Origin: Diadema setosum
Lineage: Eukaryota; Echinodermata; Echinoidea; Diadematoida; Diadematidae
Length of the DNA: 64,000 nucleotides
Reading direction: 5' to 3'
NCBI RefSeq assembly: GCF_964275005.1
Contig: NC_092705.1
Coordinates: 14,065,385 to 14,129,384, forward strand
Position 1 is the first letter of the stretch. Each line of letters begins with the position of its first letter. Below, in pieces: positions 57,820 through 64,000 of this stretch. Under the pieces are notes generated by a model. The model did no database searches and was not told the DNA's origin. It saw only the letters and a list, made by a program, of their open reading frames with translations. The position numbers and the translations under genes were made by a program.

Positions 57820-58542
57820 TGAAATAGTCGTAAATTTATAGTTAACATCGTCTGTTTGACCACTTTGTTAATCTTCTTCAATGTAAATGTCAATGCTATG
57901 ATTACTTTTCTGTCGCTTCAAGTCCTGAAGTCCTGACAATAGGCTTACACAGATAGGTCCTATACTTCTCATCATCGAACACACGACCCATGAGCATTCC
58001 ACACACACTCAGGATGACAAAGATCGCATAACGATGGCCGAGAAAGCCGATATGATTTGTATGTATCATGTTATATATACATACATAAAGACAGATAGCT
58101 CATTAAATAGTTCTATCCATAACAGATTGCTGTCAATAATATACCCAGAATTGCAAGGATCCGTATATACCTTAAATGTAGGCCTGTTCTTTGGTCACGG
58201 AGGACATACTCGGAAAACATGCTCTCCAGACATTTAAAATTGTACATCAAGCATCACTTTAACTCAAAATCTATTTATAGGTAGCAATAGATAATAGATT
58301 TAGAGACAATACATCGTTGAATAGGAAGATGATAGTGTGGCAGGGGCCGGATGTGGAGCTTGGAAATGTGCAAACGTCGCCGGGAAGTGTGCAAATCATT
58401 TGCTTCGCCGATATTGTGTATGAAGAAGATAGATAAACTCTTATTATCAAAACTGCGCATGTACCTTCACAGGTTTAATAAATCCACAGTATAATAATCA
58501 TGATGATCCTTAAAGTATTTGAACAAAATGAAACCAAATATC

Positions 58543-58580
58543 GTGTGGGATTAAATCGCACTTTTTCGATTTTGTAAAGC
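58543..58580 (+). repeat. Fragment of a sixth kinase promoter block
   Basis: GTGTGGGATTAAATCGCAC followed by TTTTTCGATTTTGTA matches the part of the block just before the ATG in the five other units. The rest of the unit is missing. Confidence 0.5.
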
Positions 58581-58757
58581 ACCTGTATATTTAGACAGAA
58601 AAATCCGCATGTCCTGGGGAGGTTTTTTTTTAATTTATGTTTTATTTATGTTTTATCTTTTATTTATTCATTTTTTATATTACTAGGAGGGGATTCCGTG
58701 AAACCAAACGTAGTCTCCTCAAAACACATACAGTATGAATAAAATCAGGCCTTTATG

Positions 58758-58985
58758 TTACGTCATAATCAAAGCGCGTGTCCTTATTGTTTCGTTTAGG
58801 AACAAGACGTATCTAAAGGCAAGTCTTGATCGTTATGCCAACGAAACGATGAGTAAAGCTCACTTATGATATTAGTTCTTTGAATATCATCTTATTCTTT
58901 TCTTTTACGGCCTATGTCATGTGCGATTAAATCGTTCTTCTCGATTTTGTAGCGCAAATGTGGTCTTGCAATCTTCCGACATGAG
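58758..58985 (+). promoter_or_regulatory. Kinase promoter/first-exon block, unit 3
   Basis: TTACGTCA at 58758 and GACATGAG|GTACGC with the ATG at 58981. The inverted repeat is decayed here (TTGTTTCGTTTAGGAACAA). No gene body follows directly. Confidence 0.5.
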
Positions 58986-59427
58986 GTACGCGTGAAGCAT
59001 GCACGCTGATTGTGTTTTCCCACTAATTACGATAATCCATATTAGTTCAGAGCATAACAAAATGATATGATCACGTTTACCTGGAAAACAGAGTCCCTGA
59101 TTTTTTTTTTCCAGTGTTATTGCCTTTACCATATAACTCTGCGTTTAAAAACTTTCAATTCATTAACCAGTTATGGGTGAGATATTCCGGTACTAGTTTG
59201 TAACCTTACTATGAAGCACACTCAATAACTGTTAATGTACACCGTTAGCAATGACTGCTAGTAAAATCAGAAACTACTAGTACAGTACTGTGAAACTTAA
59301 AAAACAAACAAACAAACAAACAAACAAGGCACCTGCAAATCGGAAGGTGGGGGAGGGGGGGGGGTCCTATCGATGGCTTGAGATCAAAAACGCGCAGCAC
59401 AGAATACGCCTGGATAATAGTCCTATG

Positions 59428-59656
59428 TTACGTCATAATCAAGGCGCGCGTCCTTATTGTTTCGTGTCGAAACAATGCGCATCTAAAGGCAAATCTTGAT
59501 CGTTATGTCAACGAAGCTGTAAACAAAGCTCACTTATGATATTCGTTCTCTGAATAGCATCTTGTGCTTTTCTTTGACGGCTTATCTCGTGTGCGATTAA
59601 ATCGTGCTTTTTCGATTTTGTATCGCAATTGTGGTCTTGCAATCTTCCAACATGAG
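59428..59656 (+). promoter_or_regulatory. Kinase promoter/first-exon block, unit 4
   Basis: TTACGTCA at 59428, an intact inverted repeat TTGTTTCGTGTCGAAACAA, and AACATGAG|GTACGT with the ATG at 59652. No gene body follows directly. Confidence 0.55.
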
Positions 59657-60029
59657 GTACGTATAAAGTATGCATGCTGAAAGTGTTTTCGAACTATTAA
59701 GGATACTGCAGATTACTTCAGAACATAACAAACTGATGTGATCACGTTTACCTGGAAAACAGAGTTTCTGATTTTCCCCTCAGTGTTATTGCCTTTAGCA
59801 TAATTGTGCGTTTCAAAACGTTCAATTCATTCAACCAGTTTGTGTGTGAGGTATTCCGGTACTAGTCTGTAGCCTTATTGTTAGCAATGACTGCTAGTAA
59901 AATCAGAAACTACTAGTACAGTACTGTGAAACTTAAGGGGAAAAAAATCGCAGCTACAAGTCGGAAGGGGGGGGGGGGGGGGAGACCGAAAACGCGCAGC
60001 ACAAAATACGCCTGGATAATAGTCCTATG

Positions 60030-60256
60030 TTACGTCATAATAAAGGCGCGCGTCCTTATTGTTTCGTGTCGAAACAATGCGCATCTAAAGGCAAATCTTG
60101 ATCGTTATGTCAACGAAGCTGTAAATAAAGCTCACTTATGATATTCGTTCTCTGAATAGCATCTTGTGCTTTTCTTTGACGGCTTATCGTGTGCGATTAA
60201 ATCGTGCTTTTTCGATTTTCTAGCGCAATTGTGGTCTTGCAATCTTCCGACATGAG
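60030..60256 (+). promoter_or_regulatory. Kinase promoter/first-exon block, unit 5 (drives copy B)
   Basis: TTACGTCA at 60030, an intact inverted repeat, and GACATGAG|GTAAGT with the ATG at 60252. Nearly identical to unit 2 and followed by exon 2 of copy B at the same 283-bp distance. Confidence 0.65.
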
Positions 60257-62990
60257 GTAAGTACGAAACACTATGCTATGTGATTGTATTTTCCAATGTA
60301 TACAATTATCCAGATGAAGTCAAAGAATATTAAACGATGAACCCCGTTTGCCCGGAAAGCACTCTTCATGTATTTTCAGATAATCTATGTGAAAATGCAA
60401 TGTTCGTGCAGGACCCAAGTACAATGCAATCACAAAATAATTGTCCTTGCATGCACGTTACTCTAACAGATTTGAGTATCTCATTCGAATCCCTTTCTTA
60501 ATTTTTTTTTCACGTCCCTATTATCGATGGGCTCGTAGCTTGATTCCAGAATTTCTGGAAGACCTGCTTCCCAGCGGAAGTTTGACTGACCACGCCCTCT
60601 TCACAACGACACCTTCTAGTCACTCGATGGCTGCTGGATGTCACGTGATCAACCTAGACCATCAAAGCAAGGGGACTCTCAGGAAGAAGGTATTTATAAG
60701 ACTCTGATCCTTAGCAAGCCATCTTCGCTAAACAACAGAATGGTGCAAATATATTTGCGCATCTTCTAGTTTCATGTGTTTCACTAAACCAAACCAAACC
60801 AAACCAAACCAAACCAAACCAAACCAAACCAAACAAAGACCTTGTACATAAAACGAGACATTCTCGTACGTGTATTACAAGTTATCTCCAATCATACACT
60901 TCTACCGCAATATATTTTCGTTTCTTGCCAGGAATACTTCCGACAATTGTTCACCTTCGCTGACACGAACCAATCCTTGGTTCAGGCAGATCTGCATCTT
61001 CTGACAGGCGATGACATTCGACTTCTCAAGGTATCACACTCCCTCTTTCAACACATAATGTGTACATAATAGAAATACAATATCATATGCACAGATGAGT
61101 TCCTGGACAGGTAGGGGTAATATCATTTTTTTCATAAAGATTTAAAATAAGTTCTGTATCATATTGAACGTGCCATGTCGTCAAAGAAAATGTTCAGATT
61201 ACTGTTAAAAATCTATTGAAAATACTATAGGTATATGGACGCTGACATGAAATTCCAATGAAGATGTTTGAGTATTTACTACAATAACACATTCAACATT
61301 ATTTATAATTCAACATTATTTAGAAAAACATATTCGTGATAGAGTCATCTCATCAAATTCATAAGTAAATCACACGCTCTTTACATTTTCTTCTAATATT
61401 TCGGAAGTCTGAGGTGGAGCTGCTATCATATGAAACAATGGTATAACGTAACATCCCCCTCATCGCACACTCTATATAGATGGGAGAGGTGAAGAAGTAT
61501 GAACGAAGGCTTCGTCAGAAAGTCTTGGGCGAGAAGGCGGTGGTGGAAGAGATGATCAGCTCCCACTTCAGCCGACAGAAAAGGCAGAGGCGCAGACGAG
61601 AGGTCTGCCGAGACAAAACACTTCTCAACCTCAAAAAGAGACTGAGTGAGGAGAGGAAGAAAAACAGACAACTCCGAGAGGACTTGCGGGTCGCGAAAGA
61701 GAGATCGTCTGTTCTGGAAAGGGAGAAGGTACTCCTTTTGATCATATGCATTTTATTTTACAGGTATACAGCAATTGGAGGTCACTTTGTTTTGTACTTG
61801 CCTTTTTTTTTCATTTGATCCACTTTCTATACTTTCTTCCATCATCACATGTGGTTTGATAATCATTTTGACGAGTAAAATCGCTTTCAACGTAGTCCGT
61901 TTCTTTTTAGCAGCTTTCCCATATATTTATGGTTGATATGCATATAAAATGAATTGTATAGCTGTATATTGCAATCTATTCGACCAGTTCAGATTATAAA
62001 GTTGTGTGGTTATTTTTTTGTCTTTCTTTCAGAATGGAGAGCAGACAAAAGTTGAGAAACTTTCAGGGATGGTGCGAAGAATGCGATCCACGCTCCTTGA
62101 AATGGAGGTAATAATAATTATTGTTAACATTATAACCATAGTCTTATCCAATTGTCGACATATCAGTATATTCAGGCTATACCATCATGAAGTACAGGCT
62201 TATTATTGGAACCATCAACAGTGAGAACAGATAACTTACAAATTGAAATGATAATAATAATTCGTACGGTTGAAGCTAATTGGTATACCATTCTCAGTCT
62301 ACGTACCGGGTGCTAGGTAAACATCGAATCTATTATGGTGTTAATGAGTTTCCACATGAATCTGTTATAGGTCAGGCTGCAAACTCTGGCCACTACCTAT
62401 ACAGGAAGTACTTCGCTGAAGAAGGGTTTGCCCAGCTGCTCTCCATTGAATATCAACATTCAGTTATCTTCTTTTTTTTTATCAAATCAAAATTATTGCA
62501 TTTGCTTTCAGACCCACTCCGAAGGACTTCAGGTGGAATTGGACGAAGCCAAAACACACCTTGCCCAGACCGAGTCGGAACTAGAACTCCTCGCCGTCAG
62601 TTCGTTGCTATACCATAACTTTACCTACTTTTGTGCAAGCCTGATTGTACGATAAGTACCCCCATAAAGTAAATACATTTCACATTAATCTTTAATAAAG
62701 CCACGGCTGAAGTTGCTTGTGCAACTGACTTGAAAACAGATGTCAAAGACATCATAACATTAATTAGTCAAAGCAGATAATCATATTTCACGTGTATAGC
62801 GCATGTTCGCTTTTTCTTCTTGTTCCCATTGCAGAATGACCTCACTCTATACAGGAGCGAGTTAACTGACAAGGAAGAGCATATTACGTAAGTCATTGGT
62901 GTTTTTATGTTCTATTGTAGTAGAATCGTAGATTATAATTATTTGCCCTGCCCGTATCAGGGCAATACCCCCCCCCCCCAAAAAAAAAAG

Positions 62991-63021
<31 letters not shown>

Positions 63022-64000
63022 CAAACAAAAACAAACAAAACAAAACAATATTATTACCCTCGGCTAAATTCTGGTGAGTGATAAGGTTAGAGTAAATATT
63101 AGGGTTAGGGTTAGGTTTTAGGTTAGAGTTTGTGTTAGGGTTAGGATTAGGCTCAGGACTATAGGATTAGGATTAGGGTCAGGGGAAGGGTGGGGTAATT
63201 GCCCAGGGGGTAGTTGCCTTAGACCCATCGCGCGAAATGCAATAATGATTTAAGTTCAATTAAATGAAATCATTTGGTCTTCATCATGTTTACATCCATA
63301 GCTGAAATTCCTCAGTTGATACACCTTGTTTCTTTGTATTTCTTGCTCCATCTTTATGTTTATTGTTTTTTAGGTATGGTATTGAACATCGATATCTGTT
63401 GAAAAGAAACCATCACATCGATTTAAGTTTGTAACTATATGTTTTCTTCCGACTTTCATCAATGTAGATCTTTAGAGGATTCGCTTGCACAAGCAACGGA
63501 CCTGAGAAATAAACTGGAGACAGAGTTCAACAGGTAAGCCGGGTCTTACAATCAAATGAAATATTTTGCGTGTCATGTTTTCACTTGACAAAGAATGGTC
63601 CAGGGAAATAGCCTGAGAAAATTAATCTTGATTGAAATTACAATCACACAATCACAAAGAATCTATTCAAAACTGATGAAAATAAACCTTGTCATTGTTG
63701 ATATTGCCCTAAGGACAAAAACTTGATTTGAAATCGTTTTCTCGTATTTTTTATCTTTATCAATTTCCTAGGAGTATCAAAATTACAAAGTCCGTAAAGA
63801 TGCAACGTAACCATGAAAATCAATTGCTTACAGGGTTCTCGAGGAATCCGCTGACGACGACTTCAAACACCTTACGGGTAGCCAGCTGGCCATGCTGCGA
63901 AAGACAACCCCCTGCAATGATATCGACGTTGGCGAGAAGTACGAACCCGTGGTCGATGACCAAAACTTCCTAGTCACACTGGGTAGTGGCAATTTCGGCA
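60252..64000 (+). CDS. Coiled-coil atypical protein kinase, copy B (exons 1-9, cut by window end)
   Basis: Exons: 60252-60256, 60539-60689, 60932-61030, 61480-61728, 62033-62107, 62512-62595, 62835-62887, 63468-63533 and 63834 to beyond 64000. Every exon has the same length and phase as in copy A, and introns align too, offset by 7113 bp at the start and 7372 bp at exon 9. By eye there are about eleven amino-acid differences over about 316 shared residues (for example L to S in exon 2, E to A and M to R in exon 4, K to E and R to H in exon 6, I to N in exon 9). The reading frame is open throughout, so nothing suggests a pseudogene in the visible part. The exon 6 donor is GTCAGT instead of GTAAGT. 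The window ends inside the glycine loop. Confidence 0.83.
60786..60838 (+). repeat. AAACC pentanucleotide repeat in kinase copy B intron 2
   Basis: About nine AAACC units. Copy A has a short AAC and poly-A stretch at the matching place (53691-53713). Confidence 0.8.
63090..63185 (+). repeat. Telomere-like GGTTAG repeats in kinase copy B intron 7 (expanded)
   Basis: Same position as in copy A but longer, preceded by an A-rich AAACA repeat at about 62990-63045. Copy B carries about 250 bp more here than copy A. Confidence 0.75.

Larger units (their letters stand above)
52140..60030 (+). repeat. Tandem upstream spacer repeats between kinase promoter blocks
   Basis: Spacers with a shared order precede the blocks: a line such as TGCGTTTCAAAACTTTCAAT, a GGTACTAGTTTGTAGCC stretch, GCAATGACTGCTAGTAAAATC, a poly-G tract and CGCGCAGC. 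They occur near 52140, 52740, 59130 and 59800, giving tandem units of about 540-670 bp. Copy A and the DNA from 57.82 to 58.54 kb, in which I see no gene, lie between the two groups. Confidence 0.6.

Noticed and set aside
58034-58237. Short open frame after kinase copy A
   Set aside because: No recognisable protein, no splice support and no counterpart at other copies.
62280-62618. Open frame running from copy B intron 5 into exon 6
   Set aside because: Not open in copy A, in a different frame from exon 6, and explained by the spliced model.

Overview
The window looks like nuclear DNA from an invertebrate deuterostome, most likely an echinoderm and possibly a sea urchin. That is inferred from three things: a multi-SRCR secreted protein with one exon per domain, a clear animal WDR44 orthologue, and intron-rich genes in AT-rich DNA full of short inverted-repeat transposons (MITEs), LINE and SINE fragments and TA/CA/GAA microsatellites. 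No bacterial, organellar, rRNA or CRISPR features were seen. Gene models were built by hand from reading frames, splice dinucleotides and exon phase; every exon junction in them is phase-consistent.

Layout. (1) 1-6.1 kb has no recognisable gene, only repeats, including a 552-bp fold-back element and a tRNA-like sequence. (2) 6.7-16.5 kb, minus strand, is a ten-exon gene for a secreted protein of about 1219 residues: a signal peptide, a roughly 334-residue cysteine-containing region that I cannot assign, then eight SRCR domains, each on its own phase 1-1 exon. (3) 16.6-27.9 kb is intergenic and repeat-dense. (4) 27.9-49.9 kb, minus strand, is a 19-exon WDR44 (Rab11-binding WD40 protein) orthologue of about 1019 residues, from an N-terminal FFAT motif to the C-terminal WD40 propeller. 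Its introns hold at least eight MITE or fold-back elements, several within tens of bases of exons, and a 5'-truncated LINE. (5) 52.1-64 kb, plus strand, is a tandem cluster of an atypical coiled-coil protein kinase gene. Copy A is complete (10 exons, 564 residues). Copy B, about 7.1 kb downstream, runs off the window end inside the kinase glycine loop.

The most unusual feature is in region 5. The short upstream block of the kinase gene carries a CRE-like TTACGTCA, an inverted repeat and a minimal first coding exon consisting only of ATGAG followed by GT. It occurs five times, with 222-225 bp between TTACGTCA and ATG each time, and a sixth fragment is present. Only two of the five sit directly in front of a gene body, so promoter and first exon have been amplified separately from the rest of the gene. 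Together with the SRCR gene this suggests a lineage-specific, possibly immune or stress-related, neighbourhood, but that role is inference.
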